Shown: piece by piece, positions 1-5,878 of the stretch
Numbering within the stretch: position 1 is the stretch's first letter
Layout of the letters: each line of letters opens with the position of its first letter
DNA from: Verrucomicrobiia bacterium
GTDB taxonomy: Bacteria > Verrucomicrobiota > Verrucomicrobiia > Verrucomicrobiales > Akkermansiaceae
Length of the DNA stretch: 5,879 nucleotides
Assembly (NCBI GenBank): GCA_947460915.1
Contig: CANHKJ010000195.1
Coordinates: 1-5,879, forward strand
Direction of reading: 5' to 3'
Program-made: the position numbers and the translations under genes
The notes under the pieces: model-generated
The model's database searches: none
Told to the model about the DNA's origin: nothing
The model's input: the letters and a program-made list of their open reading frames with translations, nothing else

Positions 1-4
1 GCCC

Positions 5-13
5 TGCTATGCT
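5..13 (+). promoter_or_regulatory. Candidate extended -10 element of the fumarase gene
   Basis: TGC followed by TATGCT (8-13) resembles a TGn-extended -10 box. It ends six bases before the fumarase ATG, so a transcript would begin at or next to the start codon, giving a leaderless or near-leaderless mRNA. No Shine-Dalgarno-like purine run lies in the 19 bases available, which fits that idea. The -35 region lies outside the window, so this is a sequence-only guess. Confidence 0.3.
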
Positions 14-19
14 CTCTGC

Positions 20-1654
20 ATGTCCGATTCGCCTTTTTTCTACCAAGACATCTACGCCACTGGTCCCGATACCACAGAGTATGAACTGCTGAGCCCCGAT
101 CATGTCTCGGTCACCGAATTTCACGGACAACCCGTTCTGCGCATCGAGCCCGAGGCCTTGACCTTGCTGGCAAATGAGGCATTCCGCGCGATCAATTTCA
201 CGCTTCGGCCCGCGCACCTCGCGCAAGTTGCCGCGATTCTCGATGACCCGACAGCCACGGAAAATGACCGCATGGTCGCGCTGATGATGCTGCGCAATGC
301 CGAGATCGCCGCCCACGGCATTTTGCCTTTCTGCCAAGACACCGGCACCGCCACCATCATGGGCAAAAAAGGCCAACAAGTCTGGACCGGCTGCAATGAT
401 GCCGAAAAACTCTCGCAGGGCGTCTATCAAACCTACACCCAGGAAAATCTTCGCTACTCGCAAACATCTGCGCTGAACATGTATGACGAGGTCAACACCA
501 AGACCAACCTGCCCGCGCAGATCGACCTCTATGCCACCGAGGGCAGCGAATACAAATTCCTCTTTGTCAGCAAAGGCGGCGGCTCCGCGAACAAGACGTT
601 TCTTTTCCAAGAAACCAAGGCTCTGCTGAATCCCAAGCGCCTCAAGGAATTCTGCTTGGAAAAAATGAAATACCTCGGCACCGCAGCCTGCCCCCCCTAT
701 CACCTCGTGTTTGTCATTGGGGGAACCTCGGCGGAAGCTTGCCTAAAGACGGTCAAACTCGCCTCGACCAAATACCTCGATGCCTTGCCCACCTCCGGAA
801 ACGGTCACGGCCAGGCATTTCGCGATGTCGAACTCGAAGCCGAATTGCTTGAAATGGCTCGCAACATCGGTATCGGTGCGCAATTTGGTGGAAAATACTT
901 CGCGCTCGATGTCCGCGTGGTACGACTGCCGCGTCACGGCGCTTCCTGCCCTGTCGGCGTCGGTGTTTCCTGCTCGGCAGATCGACAAGCCAAAGCGAAG
1001 ATCACCAAAGACGGTATTTTCCTCGAAAAACTCGAAAAAAATCCTGGCCGATTTATTCCTGAGGCCTACCGCGACTGGAAATTCAAGGGTGTAGAAATCA
1101 ACCTCGATCTGGGTATGGAAAACACCCTCGCCACACTCAGCAAGTATCCCGTCACGACCCCCGTTTCGCTCAGCGGCACCATCATCGTTGCCCGCGACAT
1201 GGCCCACGCCAAGATGAAAGAATACCTCGAAGAGCACGGTGATCTGCCCGACTACTTCAAGCAATTCCCGATCTACTATGCCGGCCCCGCCAAAACTCCT
1301 GAGGGAATGGCCAGTGGCTCGTTTGGCCCCACCACGGCTGGTCGCATGGACTCCTACGTTGACCTTTTCCAATCACACGGCGGCTCGATGGTCATGCTCG
1401 CCAAGGGCAATCGCTCGCAAGCCGTTACCGATGCCTGCCACCAACACGGCGGCTTCTATCTTGGTTCCGCAGGTGGCCCAGCCGCGCTGCTGGCCCAAGA
1501 TCACATTCGCTCGCAAGAAGTCGTCGACTATCCCGAACTCGGCATGGAAGCCGTATGGAAAATCACGGTGGAAAATTTCCCCGCGTTCATTCTCGTCGAT
1601 AACAAAGGCAACGACTTTTTCCAAAAAATCAACCAGTGCCCCGTGGGACATTGA
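20..1654 (+). CDS. fumA: Fumarate hydratase class I (FumA/FumB type, [4Fe-4S])
   Basis: Catalyses the reversible hydration of fumarate to (S)-malate in the cytoplasmic TCA cycle. The 544-residue product matches the length and motif order of E. coli FumA (548 aa) from end to end. Cys105 (in LPFCQDTGT), Cys224 (in TAACPPYH) and Cys318 (in GVSCSADR) fall at the same numbers as the E. coli cluster ligands, so the oxygen-sensitive [4Fe-4S] cluster should be intact. Other family signatures are KGGGSANKT (185-193), GGTSAEACLKTVKLAS (234-249), the beta-domain IYYAGPAKTPEGMASG (418-433) and GPTTAGRMDSYVD (436-448), and KGNRSQAVTDAC (462-473). The alpha domain occupies roughly the first 330 residues and the beta domain the rest. 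The ATG at 20 gives an N-terminus that aligns with FumA (PFxYQ). No Shine-Dalgarno sequence is visible. It appears monocistronic, or at most loosely linked to the next gene 40 bases downstream. FumA versus FumB cannot be separated; the symbol marks the family type. Confidence 0.96.
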   Translation: MSDSPFFYQDIYATGPDTTEYELLSPDHVSVTEFHGQPVLRIEPEALTLLANEAFRAINFTLRPAHLAQVAAILDDPTATENDRMVALMMLRNAEIAAHGILPFCQDTGTATIMGKKGQQVWTGCNDAEKLSQGVYQTYTQENLRYSQTSALNMYDEVNTKTNLPAQIDLYATEGSEYKFLFVSKGGGSANKTFLFQETKALLNPKRLKEFCLEKMKYLGTAACPPYHLVFVIGGTSAEACLKTVKLASTKYLDALPTSGNGHGQAFRDVELEAELLEMARNIGIGAQFGGKYFALDVRVVRLPRHGASCPVGVGVSCSADRQAKAKITKDGIFLEKLEKNPGRFIPEAYRDWKFKGVEINLDLGMENTLATLSKYPVTTPVSLSGTIIVARDMAHAKMKEYLEEHGDLPDYFKQFPIYYAGPAKTPEGMASGSFGPTTAGRMDSYVDLFQSHGGSMVMLAKGNRSQAVTDACHQHGGFYLGSAGGPAALLAQDHIRSQEVVDYPELGMEAVWKITVENFPAFILVDNKGNDFFQKINQCPVGH

Positions 1655-1679
1655 GTTTCTCACACCGCCTATTTACTCT
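1651..1679 (+). promoter_or_regulatory. Weak candidate promoter for the nucleoside hydrolase gene
   Basis: TTGAGT (1651-1656, overlapping the fumarase stop codon) and TACTCT (1674-1679) are separated by 17 bases and could be a weak sigma-70-type -35/-10 pair. Transcription would then begin about ten bases before the ATG at 1695. The -10 match is poor. An alternative -10-like TATTTA lies at 1670-1675. Read-through from the fumarase gene is equally possible. Confidence 0.2.
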
Positions 1680-1694
1680 TCCACTGTCACTTTT

Positions 1695-2747
1695 ATGATG
1701 ACTCCCTTGAAGTTCGGATTAAAGCGATATGAAGAGAGAAAATTCACGCTCCGAGCCCTCTTCGGATTCTTGATTTTATCGGTAGCATTATCGGCATCCT
1801 CCTCGGCACAAGAAAACACGAGTCCAGTCATCAAACCACGCATGAGGGTGATCATCGATAACGACTTCGGTGGCGACCCCGATGGTTTGTTTCAGCTCGC
1901 TCATCACATGCTCTGTCCCTCCGTGGATGTTCGTGGCGTGATCGGCTCTCATCACTACCCTCAAGGATTTTACGGCTATTCCGGCTCAGCCAAGCATGCC
2001 TGCACCAAGGCTACAGAACTACTGACACTGATGGGCAAGCAATCGACAACACGCGTTTTTGAGGGCGCGACGGAGAGTCTGAAAAAGCAAAACCAAGCAC
2101 AGGATAGTGAAGCTTCTCGCTTCATCATCGCCGAAGCCATGCGCACGGATGCGTCAACACCACTGTATGTCGTGTGCGGTGCTGGCCTAACGAATATCGC
2201 TAGCGCTTTACTCGCTGAGCCAAAAATTGCAAATCGCCTGATCTTGATCTGGATTGGCGGTGCCGAGTATCCAGGGCACGGCGTTGCGCCGCCCGGTAAA
2301 CCGCGCATGGAATACAATCTCGGCATCGATCTCATGGCCGCCCAAGCAGTGTTTTCCCACAGCAACGTTCCGATTTGGCAAATTCCGCGCAATGCCTACC
2401 GTCAAGTTCTTGTTTCATATGCAACTCTTGCACAGCATCTCGATGCAGGGGGAGAAACATCGGCACATCTGATAAAGCGTTTGCGCGATTTGATGATCCG
2501 AGCAAAAGGAACACTTGGCGAAAGCTATGTGCTCGGTGATAGCCCCTTAGTCTTGTTGACAGCTCTGCAAACGTCATGGGAACCCGATCCAGCATCGAGC
2601 GATTACGTTGAACTCCCCGCCCCCACCATTGATGCTGATGGGAATTATCAAGCCATGCCCAATAGTCGAAAAATCCGCGTCTATCAGAAGATCGACACCC
2701 GCTTGTTGATAGATGATTTTTTCTCTAAAATCGCCTCATTGAAGTAG
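1695..2747 (+). CDS. Exported nucleoside hydrolase-family protein (IunH-like)
   Basis: Predicted to hydrolyse the N-glycosidic bond of a nucleoside outside the cytoplasmic membrane, releasing base and ribose; the real substrate is unknown. The 350-residue product begins with a basic n-region (K6, K10, R11, R15, K16, R20), a hydrophobic stretch ALFGFLILSVALSA (21-34) and a plausible signal peptidase site after Ala38 (SSA/QE). The mature part has the family order: IIDNDFGGDPDG (53-64) as the Ca2+-binding Asp cluster, CGAGLTNIASAL (161-172), LILIWIGGAEYPG (182-194), EYNLGIDLMAAQAVF (206-220) and GDSPLVLLTAL (281-291), whose Asp282 would be the late metal ligand. The Asp cluster departs from canonical DxDxGxDDA, and the usual His before the late Asp is Gly281. 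The ATG at 1695 is chosen because it retains the whole signal peptide; a second ATG follows immediately, and in-frame starts further upstream lie inside the fumarase gene. No Shine-Dalgarno sequence is visible. The family call is firm; catalytic activity and substrate are less so. Confidence 0.82.
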   Translation: MMTPLKFGLKRYEERKFTLRALFGFLILSVALSASSSAQENTSPVIKPRMRVIIDNDFGGDPDGLFQLAHHMLCPSVDVRGVIGSHHYPQGFYGYSGSAKHACTKATELLTLMGKQSTTRVFEGATESLKKQNQAQDSEASRFIIAEAMRTDASTPLYVVCGAGLTNIASALLAEPKIANRLILIWIGGAEYPGHGVAPPGKPRMEYNLGIDLMAAQAVFSHSNVPIWQIPRNAYRQVLVSYATLAQHLDAGGETSAHLIKRLRDLMIRAKGTLGESYVLGDSPLVLLTALQTSWEPDPASSDYVELPAPTIDADGNYQAMPNSRKIRVYQKIDTRLLIDDFFSKIASLK

Positions 2748-2751
2748 TGAT

Positions 2752-2768
2752 TTGGTGGCCCGCGCCAA
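2752..2768 (+). terminator. Small hairpin just after the nucleoside hydrolase stop
   Basis: TTGGTG (2752-2757) pairs with CGCCAA (2763-2768) around a five-base loop, giving a six-pair stem with one G-U wobble, starting four bases after the stop codon at 2747. No U-tract follows, so it is not a classical intrinsic terminator. It may be a 3'-end stabilising hairpin or chance. Confidence 0.22.
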
Positions 2769-2769
2769 G

Positions 2770-2805
2770 AACTACAGCCAATATGACTCGTAGCAAACTA
2801 CAGCC
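2770..2805. repeat. Ten-base direct repeat upstream of hipB
   Basis: AACTACAGCC occurs at 2770-2779 and again at 2796-2805, 26 bases apart start to start (about two and a half helical turns). Each copy is followed within four bases by an ATATG. The second copy also forms part of a short inverted repeat GTAG-CAAA-CTAC (2790-2801). The pair lies 22 bases upstream of the candidate -35 box of the hipBA operon, so it could be a binding site for the HTH protein. That role is inferred from position only; the sequence does not match the E. coli HipB operator TATCC-N8-GGATA. Confidence 0.4.
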
Positions 2806-2826
2806 TTCATATGTCAAAAATAATCG

Positions 2827-2854
2827 TTGCTTTTTCAACTATTATCTCTATATT
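2827..2854 (+). promoter_or_regulatory. Candidate sigma-70-type promoter of the hipBA operon
   Basis: TTGCTT (2827-2832) and TATATT (2849-2854) are separated by 16 bases within the most AT-rich part of the intergenic region. Initiation six to eight bases after the -10 box would fall at about 2861, almost on the GTG codon at 2863. This predicts a leaderless or near-leaderless transcript and argues against the in-frame TTG at 2827 being the start codon, since that TTG would be part of the -35 box. Confidence 0.42.
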
Positions 2855-2862
2855 CTTCGTTT

Positions 2863-3246
2863 GTGGACACAATAGCATCCTTTACGCAACGAAATCCGTC
2901 AAGCATCGCACGTGAAGTCGGGCATCGGCTTCGCAGTTTTCGCCTTGCGAAGGGTTGGACGCAGGAGGAACTGGCCAGCCGCGCCGGGGTATCGCTATCG
3001 ACGCTAAAAATGCTCGAAAGCAAAGGTCAGGCTTCGTTTTCTCGGCTCATCCGTGTGGCATTGATCCTCGGAGTCGAGGGGGAACTGCGCGAGTTGTTTT
3101 CCCAGCCCTTGGTGATGGAATCGATCGAGGCCATCAAACGCAGCGAACGCCAACGGGCACCACGCCGACCACGTTCGACGACCACTACCACTACACCAGA
3201 ATCGCCACTTTTCATCACCGAAAAAAGTCTGACACATGGATCTTGA
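2863..3246 (+). CDS. hipB: XRE-family HTH protein, HipB-like antitoxin/repressor
   Basis: Probably the DNA-binding antitoxin and autorepressor of the HipA-type kinase encoded directly after it. With the GTG at 2863 as start the product is 127 residues. An XRE/Cro helix-turn-helix domain spans about residues 15-80; its recognition region TQEELASRAGVSLSTLKMLE (33-52) is typical, followed by LIRVALILGVEGELRELF. After it comes a basic linker (KRSERQRAPRRPR, 92-104), six consecutive threonines (106-111) and a short tail that may reach the kinase. An in-frame TTG at 2827 would add twelve residues, but it lies in the likely -35 box and the added residues are not part of the HTH domain. No Shine-Dalgarno sequence precedes either start. 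The gene overlaps hipA by 11 bases, the usual arrangement for a translationally coupled hipBA pair. The HTH is certain; the HipB role rests on family context. The tail is unlike E. coli HipB. Confidence 0.82.
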   Translation: MDTIASFTQRNPSSIAREVGHRLRSFRLAKGWTQEELASRAGVSLSTLKMLESKGQASFSRLIRVALILGVEGELRELFSQPLVMESIEAIKRSERQRAPRRPRSTTTTTTPESPLFITEKSLTHGS

Positions 3247-4450
3247 AGTCCATTGGGCGGGAAACCATCCGCAGCGCATCGGGCGACTCTACCAAGACTT
3301 GCGCGGCGCGATCTATTTCGAATACGACGAAAGTTGGCAAGCAGGAAATCGCGAACTTTCGCCGATCTATTTGCCCAACACCACCAGCGGTGCAGTCCGC
3401 AGCAGCACTCCGCATTTTGGCGAACTGCACGGACTCTTTCAGGATGCGCTCCCCGATTGGTGGGGCGAACGATTGATGCAGAAGTTTTTTGAAGAACGCG
3501 GCATCCCATGGAACCGTGTCAGCAAGCTACGCAAACTGGCCTGCCAGGGGAGCCGAAAAATGGGCGCATTGCAGTTTTTGCCTAGCCTCGACGAAGATAC
3601 CTTCGCGGATCAATTGTTTCTCGAACTCAGCGAACTCGTCGAGGCCGCACGCGAGATGCTGCGTGGCGATTCGGCCACGGTGCTCAAGGCCTTGATGCGC
3701 TCGGGAATGTCACCAGGAGGAGCACAACCAAAGGCGCTACTGGCGATTTCTCCTAATTTTGACGACATCTCCCTCGATGACTGCGCTCCCGAGGGGTACG
3801 GTCACTGGTTGGTGAAATTTGAGATGGAACCTGTGCTCCAAGATGGGCGGATCGAGGCTGCTTACGCGGCGATGGCTCAACGTGCCGGCATTGACATCGC
3901 GGAAACCCGCTTGCTCGAACACGATGGTGTAGCCCATTTCGCAAGCCGCCGTTTTGATCGCGATGCCAAGCAGCAGCGACTCCATCTGCACTCTTACTCC
4001 GGTCTGACCCACACACCATTGCGCGATGGTCTGGAATACGGCGACCTCATCGCGGTTGCTCGCAGTCTGACGCAGAACCAACAAGCCGCCGAGGAAACAT
4101 TCCGTCGTGCTGTATTTCATGTGATGGCAGCAAACGATGACGATCATGGTCGGAATCACGCCTTTCTAATGGACCACGTAGGGACTTGGACGGTAGCACC
4201 AGCCTTCGATGTCACACTCGCCAGCTACCCACTGGCTTCGGGCTTTCGAGCCGCCCGCGTGCTGGGTAAAGCAAGCAACATCAGCAAAAAAGATCTACTC
4301 AAACTTGCAACCGAGCAAGACATTCGCCAGCCACGCGAGATCATCGAGCAAGTCGAATCCGCCCTCGCCGAATGGACCCGAATCGCCTTGGACTTTGGCA
4401 TCAGCAAAAGCAATGCCGCAAGTGTGCAGGCGCAACATCGGTTCATATAA
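3236..4450 (+). CDS. hipA: HipA-family serine/threonine kinase toxin
   Basis: HipA-type kinases phosphorylate a cytoplasmic target (glutamyl-tRNA synthetase in E. coli) and cause growth arrest or persistence unless held by HipB. The 404-residue product has an N-terminal HipA subdomain (about 1-110, including PHFGELHGLFQDALPDWWGERLM, 59-81) followed by the kinase lobes. SPGGAQPK (159-166) matches the E. coli SVAGAQEK loop; Ser159 corresponds to the autophosphorylated Ser150. Lys194 in HWLVKFE is the likely ATP-binding lysine. RRFDR (238-242) is a conserved HipA motif. The catalytic loop NDDDHGRN (300-307) places Asp302 and Asn307 at E. coli Asp309 and Asn314, and APAFDVT (321-327) gives the metal-binding Asp325 (E. 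coli Asp332). No key residue appears missing, so the kinase should be active. The ATG at 3236 lies inside the end of hipB, with only a weak purine run (GAAAAAAG) upstream, suggesting translational coupling. The target is not predictable; a non-toxic regulatory kinase is possible. Confidence 0.92.
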   Translation: MDLEVHWAGNHPQRIGRLYQDLRGAIYFEYDESWQAGNRELSPIYLPNTTSGAVRSSTPHFGELHGLFQDALPDWWGERLMQKFFEERGIPWNRVSKLRKLACQGSRKMGALQFLPSLDEDTFADQLFLELSELVEAAREMLRGDSATVLKALMRSGMSPGGAQPKALLAISPNFDDISLDDCAPEGYGHWLVKFEMEPVLQDGRIEAAYAAMAQRAGIDIAETRLLEHDGVAHFASRRFDRDAKQQRLHLHSYSGLTHTPLRDGLEYGDLIAVARSLTQNQQAAEETFRRAVFHVMAANDDDHGRNHAFLMDHVGTWTVAPAFDVTLASYPLASGFRAARVLGKASNISKKDLLKLATEQDIRQPREIIEQVESALAEWTRIALDFGISKSNAASVQAQHRFI

Positions 4451-4454
4451 CCGA
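4438..4454 (+). other. Perfect six-pair hairpin spanning the hipA stop codon
   Basis: TCGGTT (4438-4443) and AACCGA (4449-4454) are exact reverse complements around the loop CATAT, and the hipA stop codon (4448-4450) sits at the loop/stem junction. No U-tract follows, so it is not a standard intrinsic terminator. It may affect mRNA stability or read-through into the next gene, or be chance. Confidence 0.3.
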
Positions 4455-4496
4455 GCGAACACTTGTAATTTCGCAGCCATTAGGCTTGAATCGGCC

Positions 4497-5411
4497 GTGC
4501 CTTCTTCCACATCATCGCGCTCCACATCAGGGATTCTCTGTGCTCTGGGCGCATTTTTTCTTTGGGGCGTGCTGCCTTTGTTCTGGAAAATGTTTCACGA
4601 TCTTCCGGCCTCGAGCATCATCGCCCATCGCACGATCTGGTCGCTGTGTTTTCTCTGGATGTTCCTTCTTTTCCAGAAAAATGCCAAAAGCACACTCGCA
4701 CAATTGAAACAGCCGCGCATTGCCTTATGGCATTTGCTTTCTGGCCTCCTACTCGCCGGCAACTGGCTGCTATACGTCTGGGCGACCCTGCATGAACGAA
4801 TCTTGGAAGGTGCTCTAGGCTACTACCTCAATCCCTTTTGTAATATGCTCTTCGGCTATTTTCTCTTTGGCGAACGACACACCGGCTTACAAAAAATTTC
4901 CATCGCTATCGCACTCACAGGAGTGGCATTTCAATTCCAAGGCGTTCACGGCTTTCCTTGGATTGCCATCACTCTGGCACTTTCGTTCTCACTTTATGCA
5001 GTGGTTCGGAAAAAATCCCCCCTGCCCTCATTGCAGGGACTCAGTCTCGAAACCCTACTCCTCGCTCCGATCGCTTTGACATGGTTGCTTTGCACCAATC
5101 CCTCACTCGCCGCAACGCTACAGAACAATACGCTGCAATCGATACTCTTGATCGTCACAGGCATCGCCACCGCCACACCCTTGCTCCTCTTTGGCTACGC
5201 TGCGCGCAATATTTCACTAACAACGCTCGGCGTGTTGCAGTTTCTCGGACCAACCTTGCAATTTCTGATTGGCTGGAAAGTCTTTCACGAACCTTTAAGT
5301 CGCGAGCGCGTCATTTCCTTCGCTTTCATCTGGACAGCCATCGCCCTCTATGCGTGGTCGTGCCGCACGCGTAATTCAGAAATGCGAAACGAAGTAGCCA
5401 TAAGCGACTAA
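4497..5411 (+). CDS. rarD: RarD-type EamA/DMT-superfamily inner-membrane transporter
   Basis: A polytopic inner-membrane permease of the drug/metabolite transporter superfamily; RarD was originally named for a chloramphenicol-sensitivity link and its substrate is unsettled. From the GTG at 4497 the product is 304 residues (E. coli RarD is about 296) and is hydrophobic throughout, consistent with about ten membrane segments. Shared RarD signatures are GILCALGAFFLWGVLPLFWK (12-31), HRTIWS (44-49), GNWLLYVWA (88-96), EGALGYYLNPFCN (104-116), GER (125-127), SLYAVVRKK (165-173), TLGVLQFLGPTLQFLIGW (243-260) and SFAFIWTAIAL (274-284). The frame is open further upstream, but that part overlaps hipA and has no family similarity. 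The GTG is the only in-frame start giving the full first membrane segment, and no clear Shine-Dalgarno sequence is present. It lies 46 bases after hipA in the same orientation, so read-through is possible. Residues after about 290 form a variable polar tail. Confidence 0.92.
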   Translation: MPSSTSSRSTSGILCALGAFFLWGVLPLFWKMFHDLPASSIIAHRTIWSLCFLWMFLLFQKNAKSTLAQLKQPRIALWHLLSGLLLAGNWLLYVWATLHERILEGALGYYLNPFCNMLFGYFLFGERHTGLQKISIAIALTGVAFQFQGVHGFPWIAITLALSFSLYAVVRKKSPLPSLQGLSLETLLLAPIALTWLLCTNPSLAATLQNNTLQSILLIVTGIATATPLLLFGYAARNISLTTLGVLQFLGPTLQFLIGWKVFHEPLSRERVISFAFIWTAIALYAWSCRTRNSEMRNEVAISD

Positions 5412-5428
5412 TATAAACGAAAGCTCTT

Positions 5429-5878
5429 TTAGCCCTTGGACGCACAGTAGCCGCGCCATCCACCAAAATCAGAGATATCCCTCGCGCCATCCATCGCGAT
5501 CGCTTCTGCGATGAAACCGCTGCACACGGAACCATCTTTCAAGACCACTTTGCCGATGCCCAGTGGCGCAGGGATTTTGCTCGTAAAATCTCCAAACGAT
5601 TCCGTCGATAACAACCAGATTTCACATTGAATGCTAACTCCTTTGTCAGACGCCACTCGCACCAATGCTGGTCGTTCAGGCATCCCATCTCCTGCCGGCA
5701 CAACATACATCCGATAGCAATCGGCAGTTTTACTTTTCGCGAAAAGTCTTCCTCCTCGTGCTGTGAGTTGCCAGTTGAGCGCCATTCCTTCCATGTGTGC
5801 ACCACAAACAACAACGGCCACTTGATCAAACCCTTCTGATGAAAAATCGAATGTTTCACTGCGTCCCATCGAAACTTC
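5429..5878 (-). CDS. Allophanate hydrolase, C-terminal domain (partial, 5' end outside window)
   Basis: Allophanate hydrolase completes ATP-dependent urea breakdown with urea carboxylase, converting allophanate to ammonia and CO2; its C-terminal domain has a gamma-glutamylcyclotransferase-like fold and is implicated in decarboxylating the intermediate. The visible 149 codons match that C-terminal domain throughout: VAVVVCGAHMEGMALNWQLTARG with its conserved His, the YRMYVVP segment, IPAPLGIGKVVLKDG, GFIAEA, and the closing DISDFGGWRGY. The frame has no stop between its first ATG (complement of 5867-5869) and the window edge, and the residues before the domain look like a linker. I therefore favour the end of a full amidase-plus-C-domain protein of about 600 residues. 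A stand-alone domain starting at 5869 cannot be excluded, because free-standing relatives exist. The stop lies 17 bases from the stop of the convergent rarD. No partner urea carboxylase gene is in view. Confidence 0.85.
   Translation of the reverse strand, partial: EVSMGRSETFDFSSEGFDQVAVVVCGAHMEGMALNWQLTARGGRLFAKSKTADCYRMYVVPAGDGMPERPALVRVASDKGVSIQCEIWLLSTESFGDFTSKIPAPLGIGKVVLKDGSVCSGFIAEAIAMDGARDISDFGGWRGYCASKG

Noticed and set aside
1652..1662. TGAG-TTT-CTCA hairpin at the fumarase stop codon
   Set aside because: A four-pair stem without a U-tract is expected by chance and would not act as a terminator.
743..1663. Long antisense open frames (209 and 96 codons) opposite the fumarase gene
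   Set aside because: They are consecutive stretches of one frame broken by a stop, with no recognisable domain. They are explained by codon bias of the fumarase gene on the other strand.
1239..1694. Open in-frame extension upstream of the nucleoside hydrolase, overlapping the fumarase gene
   Set aside because: Its translation is low-complexity Ser/Pro/Lys-rich with no family similarity, and the fumarase frame across it is strongly conserved. A signal peptide starts cleanly at 1695.
2827..2862. TTG at 2827 as the hipB start
   Set aside because: It would be part of the candidate -35 box, adds twelve residues outside the HTH domain and has no ribosome binding site. The GTG at 2863 fits better, though without experimental proof.
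2955..3476. 173-codon open frame spanning the hipB/hipA junction
   Set aside because: It overlaps two genes with clear domain matches in other frames, and its product looks like an out-of-frame translation.
4209..4496. N-terminal extension of the RarD frame into hipA
   Set aside because: It has no transporter similarity and is hydrophilic. RarD proteins begin at the residues encoded from 4497 onwards.
5370..5411. RarD tail (RNSEMRNE-like) as a dispersed-repeat insertion
   Set aside because: The AATTCAGAAATGCG-type sequence resembles short A/G-rich intergenic repeats seen in some genomes, but only one degenerate copy is present here, so no repeat can be claimed.
5412..5431. AAAG-CT-CTTT as a terminator between rarD and the convergent gene
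   Set aside because: The stem is only four weak A/T-rich pairs with a loop too short to form.
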